64,000 bases of DNA, taken from positions 41,058-105,057 of the forward strand of contig NZ_PYON01000014.1 in the NCBI RefSeq assembly GCF_003026355.1. The letters run 5' to 3'. A model generated the notes under the pieces. That model was not told the origin of the DNA. It made no database searches and was given only the letters and a program-made list of their open reading frames with translations. How positions within the stretch are numbered: position 1 is the stretch's first letter; every line of letters begins with the position of its first letter. Positions 48,787 to 58,517 of this stretch are shown here, one piece after another. The position numbers and the translations under genes were made by a program. The DNA is from Photobacterium kishitanii. Its GTDB lineage: Bacteria > Pseudomonadota > Gammaproteobacteria > Enterobacterales > Vibrionaceae.

Positions 48787-50154
48787 CTACTTATTGATGG
48801 TTGAATGTTGAAGCTGTAGCGAGAGTGGTTGAATATCAAAACCATTAACTAATGCCGCGAGGTTCGCATTGGTAATATTCAAATCTGTGGTTATACGAGC
48901 TTGTTCGATGTCTAATGTGAGTTCATCAGTTGCCGCTGCAATAACATTATTAAATTGCGCGGTATTGTTTTGATAACCACGTTCTACAGCTTGAGTACGT
49001 GCTTTTGCTTGGTTAAGTAGGGTGTTTTTATAGCGTGCTAGACGTTGACGTAAATTATCCTGTTCAACCAGTAAGGCATTTACTTTGGCATTCATTTGAT
49101 TTAATAGCAGGTCACGTTGAGACTTTGCGGCCCCCACCTGATATTGCGCTGCCGCAGCATGATGATCTTGACGATTATCAGTAAATAACGGTAGATCCAT
49201 CGTCAGATAAGCACTAACAAGATCGGATGCAGGCTTACCAGACATTGCATTAGCTTGACGAGAGGCATACATGACTTCAATACCAAATTGAGGTTTGTAA
49301 GCTTGCTGAGTGATGGCAACTTGGGTTTCATTGGCGGAGATAGTGCTATTGGCTATTTGTACCATCGGATGGTTTTTAAGTAGTGGATAATGCTGTGTTG
49401 TAGCGGTTAAACGTGGCATTAATTTATTTAACTGTTGCCAAGGTAACTGGTTTGATGTTTGGATCATCACTTGATTTGTTAGCCAATCAGCACCAAGCCA
49501 TTCAGACAGTTGTGCCATGATACGGCGTTGTATTTGTTGGTTAGCCTGTAATTTATCTTCTATTTTTACTAATTGGAGTTTAACTTGCAGGAGATCTTGA
49601 GCTTCACCACTACCGATGCCGTAGTTAGTGCTAGTGACGTTAGCCAATTCAGTGATTAGGCGATGGTTTCGTTGCAAGGTGCGATAAGTATATTGTTGAT
49701 AACCAAGCTCTAACCATAATTGGGTTATTTTCGTCGTGATATCCAGTTCACGCACAGCTTGTTGAATACCAATGGCATGAGCTTGAATATTGCCTTTTTG
49801 TTGTTGTAAATCAAGGGTGTTACCGCGATCGAATTGCTGCATTAACCCAATAGATAAGGTGGTCATTGGATCTTTGTTAACAGAAAAGCTGTCTGTAGGT
49901 AGACCGCCAATACCAAGCTTTAGTTTCGGATCGGGTAAGCTATTCGCTCCTGAACTTGTTTCTAGCATGGCATGTTGTTGAGCTTTAATTTGCGCGATAT
50001 TGGCATCGCTCTTAAGTGCCCTTGTGATCAATTGCGCCAATTGTTGTGGCGAGGTTTGTTCAACTGGTGCCGTTGTGGGGGCCGCGAAAAGTGCTGACGG
50101 CATAATGGCTACTGCGCTGATAGTTAGCGCTAGCATAGAAGTTGTAACGTTCAT
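48787..50154 (-). CDS. cusC: Outer-membrane efflux factor, TolC/CusC family
   Basis: 455-aa trimeric outer-membrane channel protein of the metal-efflux type. A signal peptide (ending LFAAP) is followed by two OEP repeats with long helices; typical pieces are SLPDPKLKLGIGGLPTD, the repeated leucine/glutamine-rich coiled-coil stretches and FGIEVMYASRQ. The ATG at 50154 is chosen over the TTG at 50166. Seven bases separate it from cusB, so cusC-cusB-cusA is one operon. Confidence 0.9.
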   Translation of the reverse strand: MNVTTSMLALTISAVAIMPSALFAAPTTAPVEQTSPQQLAQLITRALKSDANIAQIKAQQHAMLETSSGANSLPDPKLKLGIGGLPTDSFSVNKDPMTTLSIGLMQQFDRGNTLDLQQQKGNIQAHAIGIQQAVRELDITTKITQLWLELGYQQYTYRTLQRNHRLITELANVTSTNYGIGSGEAQDLLQVKLQLVKIEDKLQANQQIQRRIMAQLSEWLGADWLTNQVMIQTSNQLPWQQLNKLMPRLTATTQHYPLLKNHPMVQIANSTISANETQVAITQQAYKPQFGIEVMYASRQANAMSGKPASDLVSAYLTMDLPLFTDNRQDHHAAAAQYQVGAAKSQRDLLLNQMNAKVNALLVEQDNLRQRLARYKNTLLNQAKARTQAVERGYQNNTAQFNNVIAAATDELTLDIEQARITTDLNITNANLAALVNGFDIQPLSLQLQHSTINK

Positions 50155-50330
50155 AACGTAATCCAATCTTCCATAAGCATATAGGCCAATTTTATCAATA
50201 AGCTAATTACGATTACTAATGCAATTAAGCAGTAATGGTATAGCTCAGTGATTGAATTGGGTAAGGCTTATGGTGATCTTAGATCTGCTGCAAAATAATT
50301 AAATACAGATCGTAAGATGCAATTAACCTA

Positions 50331-50353
50331 TCACGACAATAAAAGTGTCGTGA
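50331..50353 (-). terminator. Hairpin between the Cys/His-rich gene and cusC
   Basis: Perfect stem TCACGACA / TGTCGTGA with a seven-base loop, no T-tract. It sits just past the stop of the gene at 50375-50767 and could reduce read-through into cusCBA. Confidence 0.45.
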
Positions 50354-50374
50354 GTAAAAGGAGATTAAAAGGAT

Positions 50375-50767
50375 TTACGCTATTGGAGGGCGATATAGTG
50401 TTGGCGTGGTGGTATTTAAATGGTGTGTTTTTTCTATGGTAATTAACGTACGATTTGATTGCTGGAAGATACTACCAAACGGGCTGGGCAAAAAAGCAAC
50501 ACCCGTAAAGCATGCGACGGAGCAACATTTGTCGATTCCACCCATTTTATCGCAATGGGTAGTAGATTTTGGTGCTTGATGATGTTGATGAGAAGTCATA
50601 GATTCATCATCACAACAATCCATCGTTGATGACATTGTCGTCATCGTATTATTCATACCGAGCATTTTTACTGACATTAAAGGCGCACTGGCTGCAACAC
50701 TTGATAACAATAATGCTATAAGTGTAAAGCTTGTAATCCAAATTGTGCGAAGACGTTTAATATACAT
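50375..50767 (-). CDS. Cys/His/Met-rich exported protein of the cus locus
   Basis: 130 aa. A hydrophobic N-terminal segment (about 9-28, signal peptide or anchor) is followed by a metal-ligand-rich region: DCCDDE, SHQHHQ, THCDKMGGIDKCC and VACF between residues 50 and 90, with many methionines before it. The pattern is like DUF2946/CopL-type proteins seen at copper loci. Its place as first gene of the cus region, transcribed from a promoter with a 19-base spacer, supports a role in copper sensing, delivery or resistance. The function is inferred from composition and context. Confidence 0.7.
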   Translation of the reverse strand: MYIKRLRTIWITSFTLIALLLSSVAASAPLMSVKMLGMNNTMTTMSSTMDCCDDESMTSHQHHQAPKSTTHCDKMGGIDKCCSVACFTGVAFLPSPFGSIFQQSNRTLITIEKTHHLNTTTPTLYRPPIA

Positions 50768-50795
50768 CTTAAGCCTTTAATTAAATTTAGAGGCT

Positions 50796-50826
50796 ATTAT
50801 ATGCAATTATTGTTATTTGACGTCAA
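50796..50826 (-). promoter_or_regulatory. Promoter with 19-base spacer at the head of the cus locus
   Basis: Minus strand: TTGACG, then 19 bases, then TATAAT. The over-long spacer is typical of promoters activated by MerR-family metal sensors, and an imperfect dyad (CAAATA-ACAA-TAATTG) sits in it. The expected start is about 22 bases before the start codon at 50767. Confidence 0.55.
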
Positions 50827-51062
50827 GTATTAATTATTATGTAAAGTCTTATTAAGGCATAAAATTACAAATATGATGCATTAATATGTTTAAAAGCTTG
50901 CTGAATAGATTTTGTTTGATGAAATATTAACCGTATTTATTAGAAATAGTTTGATAAATTAAGCTGCTGTTTATTCACCCCACTGGTTTTTCTTGCTAAT
51001 CTGTGACTATTATCGATAGCGTCTATTGTTTTAGCTATTGTTCACTCAGAAGGTAATCTTGT

Positions 51063-51863
51063 TTGAATCATTTTGTTTGGGATGTTAATCCAATACTAGT
51101 GTCATTCTTTGGTTTAAAGATACATTGGTATGGCGTGCTATTTGCGCTCGCTATTACGTTTGGCTTCCAAGTTATGAAGTCAATTTATCAACGTGAAAAT
51201 AAACCTGTTGAAAGTTTAGATTCATTACTTATGTATGCTGTTGTTGGTATCATTGTTGGTGCTCGATTATTTCATGTAGTGTTCTATGATCCAGATTATT
51301 ACTGGGCACACCCTGCGAAAATCTTTGCTGTATGGGAAGGTGGATTAGCAAGCCATGGTGGTGGTTTAGGCTTAATCATTGCGGTTTACTACTACAGTAA
51401 AAAGTATACTATTGACCGTATGTGGCTACTCGATCGTTTAGCGATTGCAACGGCACTCTTTGGTTTCTTTGTTCGTTTCGGTAATTTCTTTAATTCGGAA
51501 ATTTTAGGTACTCCAAGTAGCTTGCCATGGGCGGTTGTGTTTGAACGTGTTGATTTAGTTCCACGTCACCCAGTTATGCTTTACGAAGGTTTCTCTTATC
51601 TGGCAATATTCTTCTTATTGTTTGCTTTATATCGTAAAACCGATATAGGTAAGTATAAAGGGTTACTGCTTGGTTGGTTCTTAGTATTAGTGATGACAGT
51701 ACGATTCTTATTAGAGTTTATTAAAGTACATCAAGCCGATTACTCAACCGATATGGTTATTAATACCGGTCAGTTATTAAGTATTCCATTTATTTTGGTT
51801 GGTATTTATTTGGTAATCAAAGGCCAAAGAGAGCGAAGCTTACAGCGAGCTAAAAATAATTAA
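51063..51863 (+). CDS. lgt: Prolipoprotein diacylglyceryl transferase
   Basis: Inner-membrane enzyme of 266 aa that moves diacylglycerol from phosphatidylglycerol to the lipobox cysteine of prolipoproteins. Family blocks: HWYGVLFALAITFG (with the essential His near 22), GGLASHGGGLG (about 94-104) and the Lgt signature FVRFGNFFNSEILGTPSSLPWAVVF. All key residues are present. The start is TTG (51063) with AAGG about 10 bases upstream; no ATG is available. It lacks the thyA neighbour usual for lgt in Vibrio, so it may be a second copy. Confidence 0.93.
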   Translation: MNHFVWDVNPILVSFFGLKIHWYGVLFALAITFGFQVMKSIYQRENKPVESLDSLLMYAVVGIIVGARLFHVVFYDPDYYWAHPAKIFAVWEGGLASHGGGLGLIIAVYYYSKKYTIDRMWLLDRLAIATALFGFFVRFGNFFNSEILGTPSSLPWAVVFERVDLVPRHPVMLYEGFSYLAIFFLLFALYRKTDIGKYKGLLLGWFLVLVMTVRFLLEFIKVHQADYSTDMVINTGQLLSIPFILVGIYLVIKGQRERSLQRAKNN

Positions 51864-51887
51864 TCAATAAGTATAGATATATAAAAA

Positions 51888-51917
51888 TAAAAAGCCGATC
51901 AGATGATCGGCTTTTTT
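51888..51917. terminator. Bidirectional terminator between lgt and the TRAP permease gene
   Basis: Stem AAAAAGCCGATC / GATCGGCTTTTT with an AGAT loop; A-run on one side and T-run on the other, so it works on both strands. Confidence 0.9.
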
Positions 51918-51919
51918 AT

Positions 51920-54514
51920 TTATGCGATGACAGTGGTTTTCGGTGTCGATATTGATTGTAAACGGCGGCGTTGGTTTTGAATTATGATACCAAACGCTAA
52001 AATAGCGGGCAGCCATAACCATTCTTTACGCCAGCGTTCAACAGGAACTCGAATATCTACAATTTGTTGGTCAAACTGTAATTGTTCGGTGGCAGCTGGA
52101 CTTCCAAATGTCACCATATCAATGAGTGTTTTACCTTGGCTTTGGTAGGTTTCAATACCTATTTGTGCGAGTTTTTGTTGACCATTTTCTCCTTTAGGAA
52201 CAGTAAATAGCACGCTAAACTCTCGATGTTTACCGATAGCATCTTCGCCAGCAATCCGCATTCGAATAACATCACCAGCAGGGAGGTTATCAAGGGTACT
52301 CACCAAGTGCGTTGGTGCAATATTCTGATAAGGTTCAACGATTAAATCTTGCCAAAATCCCGGTCGAAATAAAGTAAACGAAATCAATAACAGTGCAATA
52401 TTTTCATACCATCGATTGCGGGTAATGAACCAGCCTTGGGTTGCCATCGCAAAAATAAGCATTGCAATGGTTGCAATGATAAAAATAATAATTCCATGAG
52501 TAGCACTAACATCGATGAGTAGTAAATCAGTGTTGAAGATAAATAAGAATGGTAATGCTGCTGTTCGTAAACTGTAATAAAACGCTGTGATTCCCGTTTT
52601 TATTGGATCGCCTTTTGATACTGCCGCTGCAGCAAAGGAAGCTAATCCGACTGGAGGCGTTACGTCAGCCATAATACCAAAATAGAATACGAATAAATGT
52701 ACTGCTATTAGCGGTACAATTAAGCCATTTTGTTGGCCGAGGGTGACAATTACAGGTGCGAGCAAGCTTGAAACAACAATATAATTAGCCGTTGTCGGTA
52801 ATCCCATACCAAGAATAAGACTGAGTAATGCAGATAAAATTAGCATTAACATCAGGTTGCCCATTGACAGCATTTCAACTAAATCAGCCAAAATTAAGCC
52901 AACGCCAGTTTGAGATACTGCACCGACAATAATACCAGCTGTCGCTGTAGCAATACCTATCCCTATCATATTGCGTGAACCCGCAATTAAAGCTTCAATC
53001 AGATCGTTCTTTCCATCACTAAAATTGCCGTAATGATAACCATCTTTACGTAATAAACTCAGTAATGGACGTTGAGTAACAATAATGCCAACCAGCATCA
53101 CTGATCCCCAAAAAGCAGATAATCCAGGAGATAGACGCTCCACCATTAAGCACCATACTAAGACCACGACTGGCAGAATAAAATGTAATCCTGCTAATAA
53201 GACACTGCGTGTTTCGGGTAATGTATCCAGTGGAGCTTCAGGATCATCATTTGGTAGTGGTGGGTGGGTGGCCGCTACTTTGAGTAACCCTATATATACC
53301 GCGACTAATAATCCTCCAATTACATACCCAGCATAATTACCGAGTAATGGTTTGATCCACCCTAAGCCATAATAGATAGCTAAAGAAAAGCCGCTAATTA
53401 ATAAACAGCCAAAGCTAAAACTGGTTAAGCGTACTAGCCACGGTTTGTGGTGCTTAGGCTCAATTGCCACCATGCCTAGTTTTAAAGCTTCTAAGTGAAC
53501 AATATATAATAGGGTGATGTATGAAATTGCCGCCGGTAAAAACGCATGTTTAATAATATCGATATAAGGAATACCCACATATTCAACCATTAAAAAAGCA
53601 GCGGCGCCCATTACTGGAGGCATAATTTGGCCGTTCACCGATGAAGCGACTTCTATCGCACCAGCTTTTTCTTTGCTAAAACCGACTTTACGCATCATAG
53701 GAATGGTAAATGTGCCAGTTGTAACGACATTAGCAATTGATGAGCCAGAGATTAAGCCAGTTAACCCTGATGCGACCACCGCGGCTTTTGCCGGTCCTCC
53801 TCGAAGATGGCCTAATAAACTAAATGCTAATTGAATAAAATAATGTCCTGCGCCGGCTCGTTCAAGTAAGGCACCAAAAAGTACAAATAGAAATACAAAG
53901 CTGGTGGATACACCAAGGGCAATTCCAAATACGCCTTCGGTGGTGATCCATTGATGGTTAGCTAATGATGAAAACTGGACGCCACGGTGAGCAAGTAGCC
54001 CCGGCATCCAAGGACCTGCAAAACTATAGCCAATAAAGCCAAGGGCAATGAGAGGCAAGGCTGGACCTAATACGCGTCGAGCAGCTTCGAGAAGTAATGG
54101 TAAACCAATACACGCGATGACTAAATCGAATTGGGTTAAGCTTCCTGGACGTTGAGCTAATTCATTGTACATGACAAATAAATACAATGAGGTTGCTGCT
54201 GCAATCATACCTAATGCGATATCGCTGTAAGGGACACGATCGGTAGCTGAAGAGTGTCTCGCAGGGAAAACTAAAAAAGCAAGAATAAGAGCAAAAGCTA
54301 AATGGATTGCACGAGTCTCGGTGTCATTAAATACCCCAATCCCAATAATAAAAGGTAGCGGAGATGCTATCCATAGCTGAAACAGTGACCATGAAATGGC
54401 TAAAAATGTAATGATTTTGGCCATCATTCCTGTTGGTAAACGTGCACCAACATCTTTAGCTATTAGATCTTCTGTAGAAAGAGGGGTATCTAGCGTTATA
54501 TGTTGTTGAGCCAT
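51920..54514 (-). CDS. TRAP transporter, fused DctQM permease (TAXI type)
   Basis: 864-aa inner-membrane protein combining the small and large TRAP permease subunits, the form that goes with TAXI-type receptors. Many membrane segments fill the whole length; characteristic blocks are SGLTGLISGSSIANVVTTGTFTIPMMRKVGFSKEKAGAIE (about 250-290), GLILADLVEMLSMGNL and LGMGLPTTANYIV. Transport is driven by a sodium or proton gradient. The substrate is unknown; glutamate or other carboxylates are known for the type. The C-terminal 150 residues form an extra region with a soluble part between membrane segments. Confidence 0.92.
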   Translation of the reverse strand: MAQQHITLDTPLSTEDLIAKDVGARLPTGMMAKIITFLAISWSLFQLWIASPLPFIIGIGVFNDTETRAIHLAFALILAFLVFPARHSSATDRVPYSDIALGMIAAATSLYLFVMYNELAQRPGSLTQFDLVIACIGLPLLLEAARRVLGPALPLIALGFIGYSFAGPWMPGLLAHRGVQFSSLANHQWITTEGVFGIALGVSTSFVFLFVLFGALLERAGAGHYFIQLAFSLLGHLRGGPAKAAVVASGLTGLISGSSIANVVTTGTFTIPMMRKVGFSKEKAGAIEVASSVNGQIMPPVMGAAAFLMVEYVGIPYIDIIKHAFLPAAISYITLLYIVHLEALKLGMVAIEPKHHKPWLVRLTSFSFGCLLISGFSLAIYYGLGWIKPLLGNYAGYVIGGLLVAVYIGLLKVAATHPPLPNDDPEAPLDTLPETRSVLLAGLHFILPVVVLVWCLMVERLSPGLSAFWGSVMLVGIIVTQRPLLSLLRKDGYHYGNFSDGKNDLIEALIAGSRNMIGIGIATATAGIIVGAVSQTGVGLILADLVEMLSMGNLMLMLILSALLSLILGMGLPTTANYIVVSSLLAPVIVTLGQQNGLIVPLIAVHLFVFYFGIMADVTPPVGLASFAAAAVSKGDPIKTGITAFYYSLRTAALPFLFIFNTDLLLIDVSATHGIIIFIIATIAMLIFAMATQGWFITRNRWYENIALLLISFTLFRPGFWQDLIVEPYQNIAPTHLVSTLDNLPAGDVIRMRIAGEDAIGKHREFSVLFTVPKGENGQQKLAQIGIETYQSQGKTLIDMVTFGSPAATEQLQFDQQIVDIRVPVERWRKEWLWLPAILAFGIIIQNQRRRLQSISTPKTTVIA

Positions 54515-54593
54515 ATGTATTCACTTACAGATTGGTACTAATGAAAACAGGAAACGTAATTAAAGTAATAGGATGTTGTGTCTTTTCATTAGT

Positions 54594-54632
54594 AAAAAAG
54601 AGGGCAAGCGAGATAACAATATATCTCGCTTG
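54594..54632 (-). terminator. Attenuator between the TAXI receptor and the permease gene
   Basis: Perfect 11-pair stem CAAGCGAGATA / TATCTCGCTTG with a six-base loop, then CCCTC and six T on the minus strand. It sits between co-directional genes and would let the receptor be made in excess over the permease. Confidence 0.7.
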
Positions 54633-54641
54633 GCAGTGCGG

Positions 54642-55604
54642 TTACATCCAACCACGTTCTTTATAGTAACGAATAGCGCCATCGTGCAATGGTGCTGTTA
54701 AGCCTGTTTTTATCATGTCAGTTTCTTTTAGATCGGCAAAAGCTGGGTGTAGGCGCTTGAAACGATCAATGTTAGTAAATACTGACTTCACTAATTGATA
54801 TACCATTTCAGGATCTGTTGCTGCATTGGTAGACAGTACTGCTTTACCGCCAATAGAAACGGTATCATTGGGGTTGCCGCGGTACATACCACCGGGAATA
54901 ATCGCTTTAGTAAAATAACTTTTTTCTTTTAATAACGCGTCAATTTCAGGACCAACAACAGGAATTAAGCGCGTATCTGTTGTTGTTGATGCCTCTTGAA
55001 TTGCCCCATTAGGGTGGCCGACAAAATAGCTCATAGCATCAATTTTATTATCGCTCATCGCTGGCGCTTGTTCTGCTGGTTTAAGATCAGATACCAGACT
55101 AAACACATCACTGTTCCAGTTTTTGACTGCTAAAATTTGTTCAAAAGTATCACGCTGACCTGAACCTGGGTTACCTAAATTCACCCGTTTGTTTTTAAGA
55201 TCGTCAAAGGAGTGAATTCCAGAGTCTTCACGAGCAAGGATAGTAAATACCTCACTTTGAAGAGAAAAGACCGCACGAATATCGGACATTTTGCCATGAT
55301 CTTGAAAAGGGGCTAAGCCGTTAAGGGCTTTAAATTGATGATCCGACTGCATAATACCAAAATTATATTCGTGGCTGCGTAGGCCATTGACGTTAGCAAC
55401 CCCACCGCCACTGGTTGGGGCATTACATTTTATTTGATGGGTATCTGTGGTGCGATTTACAAATCGACAAATAGATTGTCCAGCAATGTAATAAACGCCC
55501 GTTTGGCCACCTGTACCAATAGAAATAAAGTTGTTAGCCGCTGTTGCGAAAGATGAGAAAAATACACCTCCCAGCGCACTAACAATAATAGCGAGTAGTT
55601 TCAT
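54642..55604 (-). CDS. TAXI family TRAP transporter solute receptor
   Basis: 320-aa periplasmic receptor with a signal peptide (about 1-22, ending ATAA). The TAXI family marks are ISIGTGGQTGVYYIAGQSICRFVN near the mature N-terminus, then CNAPTSGGGVANVNGLRSHEYNFGIMQSD and KRVNLGNPGSGQRDTFEQIL. It delivers substrate to the fused permease encoded downstream on the same strand, with an attenuator hairpin between them. The ligand is unknown. Confidence 0.93.
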   Translation of the reverse strand: MKLLAIIVSALGGVFFSSFATAANNFISIGTGGQTGVYYIAGQSICRFVNRTTDTHQIKCNAPTSGGGVANVNGLRSHEYNFGIMQSDHQFKALNGLAPFQDHGKMSDIRAVFSLQSEVFTILAREDSGIHSFDDLKNKRVNLGNPGSGQRDTFEQILAVKNWNSDVFSLVSDLKPAEQAPAMSDNKIDAMSYFVGHPNGAIQEASTTTDTRLIPVVGPEIDALLKEKSYFTKAIIPGGMYRGNPNDTVSIGGKAVLSTNAATDPEMVYQLVKSVFTNIDRFKRLHPAFADLKETDMIKTGLTAPLHDGAIRYYKERGWM

Positions 55605-55814
55605 TTTAAAATCCTTTCAATGATTATTACAGAGTGATAATTGGTGTTACTTTGATCACGATATAGTTACTGTTGTATTTGTATCAGTAAGTATTTATCT
55701 GGTGTTTTTTATGATTTTTAGTTATCAAAATGCGAATAATTGTTCAACCAGTAAACAGTAAGTGTATTTTTTGTTAACCCAAGGTACGGTTAAATCATGA
55801 ATGTGACAATGAGT

Positions 55815-55850
55815 AAAAAACTGCTTTTCTTGTTGTGTGAGAAAGCAGTT
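55815..55850 (-). terminator. Second terminator downstream of the ECF operon
   Basis: Minus-strand stem AACTGCTTT / AAAGCAGTT followed by six T, about 80 bases past the first ECF terminator. Confidence 0.65.
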
Positions 55851-55929
55851 AATATTGTTAACGAGGGATAAAATGAAAATAAGGCTAATAAGAAAGTAAT
55901 GAAGGTAGGAATTACAGCGGCTTAAATGA

Positions 55930-55956
55930 AAAAACCGCCAATAAATGACGGTTTTT
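55930..55956 (-). terminator. Terminator of the ECF operon
   Basis: Minus-strand stem AAAACCGTCA / TGGCGGTTTT (one G-U pair), loop TTTAT, with a T-tract, 20 bases past the ecfT stop. Confidence 0.85.
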
Positions 55957-55975
55957 AATTATGCTTTATGAAGTC

Positions 55976-56818
55976 TTAATGAAAAGGGTACCAGAATAGA
56001 GTCGTTGATTGATAACGATGCAGAATACCGAGTCCAAGTACGAGCGCGATAATGACTAAAGCTATCACATCATTTTTTGTCATCGGTTTTAAGCTATACC
56101 AAGTACGCTTTTTATTACGTCCGAAACCACGTAATGTCATCGCATTAGAAATCACATCTGCACGATCTAAGCTTGAGAATATCAGCGGCCCCAGAATCTT
56201 GGCAACATTACGAATACGTGTCATTACTGGTGCTTTCTTTGAAATATCCACGCCGCGTGCTTGTTGAGCATGCATAATATTGGTGAAATCTTTCATTACT
56301 TCAGGTAAATAACGTAACGTTAGGCTCACTGCATAAGCAATACGATAAGGTACACCAAGTTTATTTAAACTGGCTGAAAATTCCGTTGGATGAGTCGTGA
56401 AAACAAACACTAACGCAATCGGGAACATACTAAAATATTTAAGCGTGACGGTAAGTAAGTAAAATACCGTTTCAAGAGTAATATTATAGTGGCCAAAAAG
56501 ATGTACTAATACGGTGGTTGAATGCATGTAGTCAGTGCCTTGCTGAGGGGCAATCAAAAACATAAATAAAGCATTCATGAGTAACACCACCGCGGTACCC
56601 ACTAATAGTGGTTTATAGACAGCAAATGGAATTTTAGTGGCTTTTAATAGCAATAACCCAACAATGATTAATCCACAAATAACACGCAGATCAAAGGTGA
56701 GTAACACCATGGTTACCCACGCCATAAATAACACAAACTTGGTAATACCGTTTAAGGCATGTAGCCAAGAGTTAGTGTTGACATAACTAATGCCAAATTT
56801 TAAATGTTTGCTTTTCAT
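55976..56818 (-). CDS. ecfT: ECF transporter T component (EcfT)
   Basis: 280-aa transmembrane coupling subunit of an energy-coupling-factor vitamin or metal transporter. Five to six membrane segments. The two Ala-Arg-Gly-like coupling motifs lie in QQARGVDISKK (about 188-198) and AMTLRGFGRNKK (about 230-241), which contact the ATPases. It ends the S-A-T operon, starting two bases after the ATPase gene. Confidence 0.9.
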   Translation of the reverse strand: MKSKHLKFGISYVNTNSWLHALNGITKFVLFMAWVTMVLLTFDLRVICGLIIVGLLLLKATKIPFAVYKPLLVGTAVVLLMNALFMFLIAPQQGTDYMHSTTVLVHLFGHYNITLETVFYLLTVTLKYFSMFPIALVFVFTTHPTEFSASLNKLGVPYRIAYAVSLTLRYLPEVMKDFTNIMHAQQARGVDISKKAPVMTRIRNVAKILGPLIFSSLDRADVISNAMTLRGFGRNKKRTWYSLKPMTKNDVIALVIIALVLGLGILHRYQSTTLFWYPFH

Positions 56819-56820
56819 GG

Positions 56821-58515
56821 TTATTTATTTTTTACTTCGTGGGCGATAAAACAGCGAATAAATTGATCAATCTGCTCAATTCCGATTGCTTGAGCGAGTG
56901 AATATAAGCTCGTAACGGTTAAGTTGGCTTGATCCAGTAATGCTGGCTGGCTAAAAATATGATTGACCTTATCATCGGTAAGTAAGCGATTATCGGCAAT
57001 CACAATAGCGCGTTGGGTATATTCAAGTACTAAGTGCATATCATGTGAAATAATCACAATGGTAAGTCCTAGCTTTTGATTTAGCTCTTGAATAAAGGCC
57101 ATCATAGCAGTGTAATGATGGTAATCTTGGCCTGCAGTTGGTTCATCTAGGATGAGCAAATCAGGTTCAAGGACTAACATTGTCGCAATAGTGACACGCT
57201 TTTTCTGACCAAAGCTTAAGGCATCGACAGGCCAGTGGTGATAGCGACCCAGACCACAAAGTTTAAGCGTCGCTTCTACTTTTATCTTAATCTGCGCCTC
57301 ATCCATACCACGGTTACGCAGACCCGATGCAACTTCATCAAAAATCATATGATGTGAGATCATATGATTGGGGTTTTGCATTACGACACCAATATGTTGG
57401 CTACGCTCAAAAATAGATTGGTTAGCTAAATTTTTACCATCGAGAGTGATAGTACCGTTATCGGCTTCTAATACACCCATAATCAAACGGGTGATGGTTG
57501 ATTTACCAGAGCCATTTTTTCCCATAATGGCAACAAACTCACCTTTATGAATATCAAAGCTGACATCATCTAGCGTGTTGCGAATACCATCATAAGAATA
57601 GCTAAGGTTATTAACACTTAGTAGCACATCGTTTATTGGTTCTACTTGTGGCTGTTTAACTTGATGGAACCAATCTTCGATTTGAGGTTTGAATTTATCA
57701 AGCTTAATCGTGGAAAAATAAGCCGGCTTATCTTCAGCTGTGATCGTGCATCCCGCTGCTTTGATTGCAGAAATATATAACGGCTCACGAATACCATGTT
57801 GTTGTAATAACGGACTGGCTAACAGCTCATCTGGTGTCATATCTGCAATGATTTCACCACGCTCCATCATAATAATACGATCGATTGGGCGGTGTAATAC
57901 ATCCTCTAAACGGTGTTCAATAATAATGACCGTTTTATCAGAATCTTTATGCAAATTATCAATGATTTCAATTGCCGCTTTACCTGTTTTAGGATCGAGG
58001 CTAGCAAGAGGCTCATCAAATAATAAAATATCAACGTCATCCACCATCACACCAGCGAGGGATACACGTTGCTTTTGGCCACCACTTAAGTCAAAAGGGG
58101 AGTGATATAAAATACTGTTTAAATCGACCATATTCGCGGTGGCTTGTACGATTTCACGCATTTTTTGTTGTGGAATCATTTGGTTTTCAAGTGCAAAAGC
58201 AATATCTTCGCCGACACTTAATCCTACAAACTGACCATCAGTATCTTGCAATACAGTACCGACCATACTAGTACAGTGATCAAGATCTAAGCTGCGGGTG
58301 TTTTTACCATTAATGTATAACTCGCCACTACAATCACCCTTAATCGCATGAGGAATAAGCCCATTCAGGCATTGACCTAAGGTCGATTTACCACAACCAC
58401 TTGGACCAATAAGGGCAATTTTTTCGCCTTTATTGATGGTTAGGTTAATATTTTTGAGAGTGGGGTTTTCAAGAGCCCAATACTTAAACGAAAAGTTATT
58501 AAAGACGATACTCAT
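56821..58515 (-). CDS. ECF transporter double ATPase (fused EcfA-EcfA')
   Basis: 564 aa with two ABC ATPase domains in one chain. Domain 1: Walker A GPSGCGKST (about 37-45), signature DLSGGQKQR, Walker B ILLFDEP. Domain 2: Walker A GKNGSGKST (about 330-338), signature ALSFGQKKR, Walker B LLILDEPTAGQD. The second signature has Phe for the first Gly, common in EcfA-type proteins. Each domain is complete, so both can hydrolyse ATP. The fused form is the one found with UPF0397-type S subunits. It overlaps neither neighbour but is two bases from each. Confidence 0.92.
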   Translation of the reverse strand: MSIVFNNFSFKYWALENPTLKNINLTINKGEKIALIGPSGCGKSTLGQCLNGLIPHAIKGDCSGELYINGKNTRSLDLDHCTSMVGTVLQDTDGQFVGLSVGEDIAFALENQMIPQQKMREIVQATANMVDLNSILYHSPFDLSGGQKQRVSLAGVMVDDVDILLFDEPLASLDPKTGKAAIEIIDNLHKDSDKTVIIIEHRLEDVLHRPIDRIIMMERGEIIADMTPDELLASPLLQQHGIREPLYISAIKAAGCTITAEDKPAYFSTIKLDKFKPQIEDWFHQVKQPQVEPINDVLLSVNNLSYSYDGIRNTLDDVSFDIHKGEFVAIMGKNGSGKSTITRLIMGVLEADNGTITLDGKNLANQSIFERSQHIGVVMQNPNHMISHHMIFDEVASGLRNRGMDEAQIKIKVEATLKLCGLGRYHHWPVDALSFGQKKRVTIATMLVLEPDLLILDEPTAGQDYHHYTAMMAFIQELNQKLGLTIVIISHDMHLVLEYTQRAIVIADNRLLTDDKVNHIFSQPALLDQANLTVTSLYSLAQAIGIEQIDQFIRCFIAHEVKNK

Positions 58516-58517
58516 TA

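Larger units (their letters stand above)
55605..55975. other. Intergenic region between TAXI receptor and ECF operon
   Basis: No gene. It contains two successive minus-strand terminators (55930-55956 and 55815-55850) and, to the left, the promoter of the TAXI receptor gene. Confidence 0.5.
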
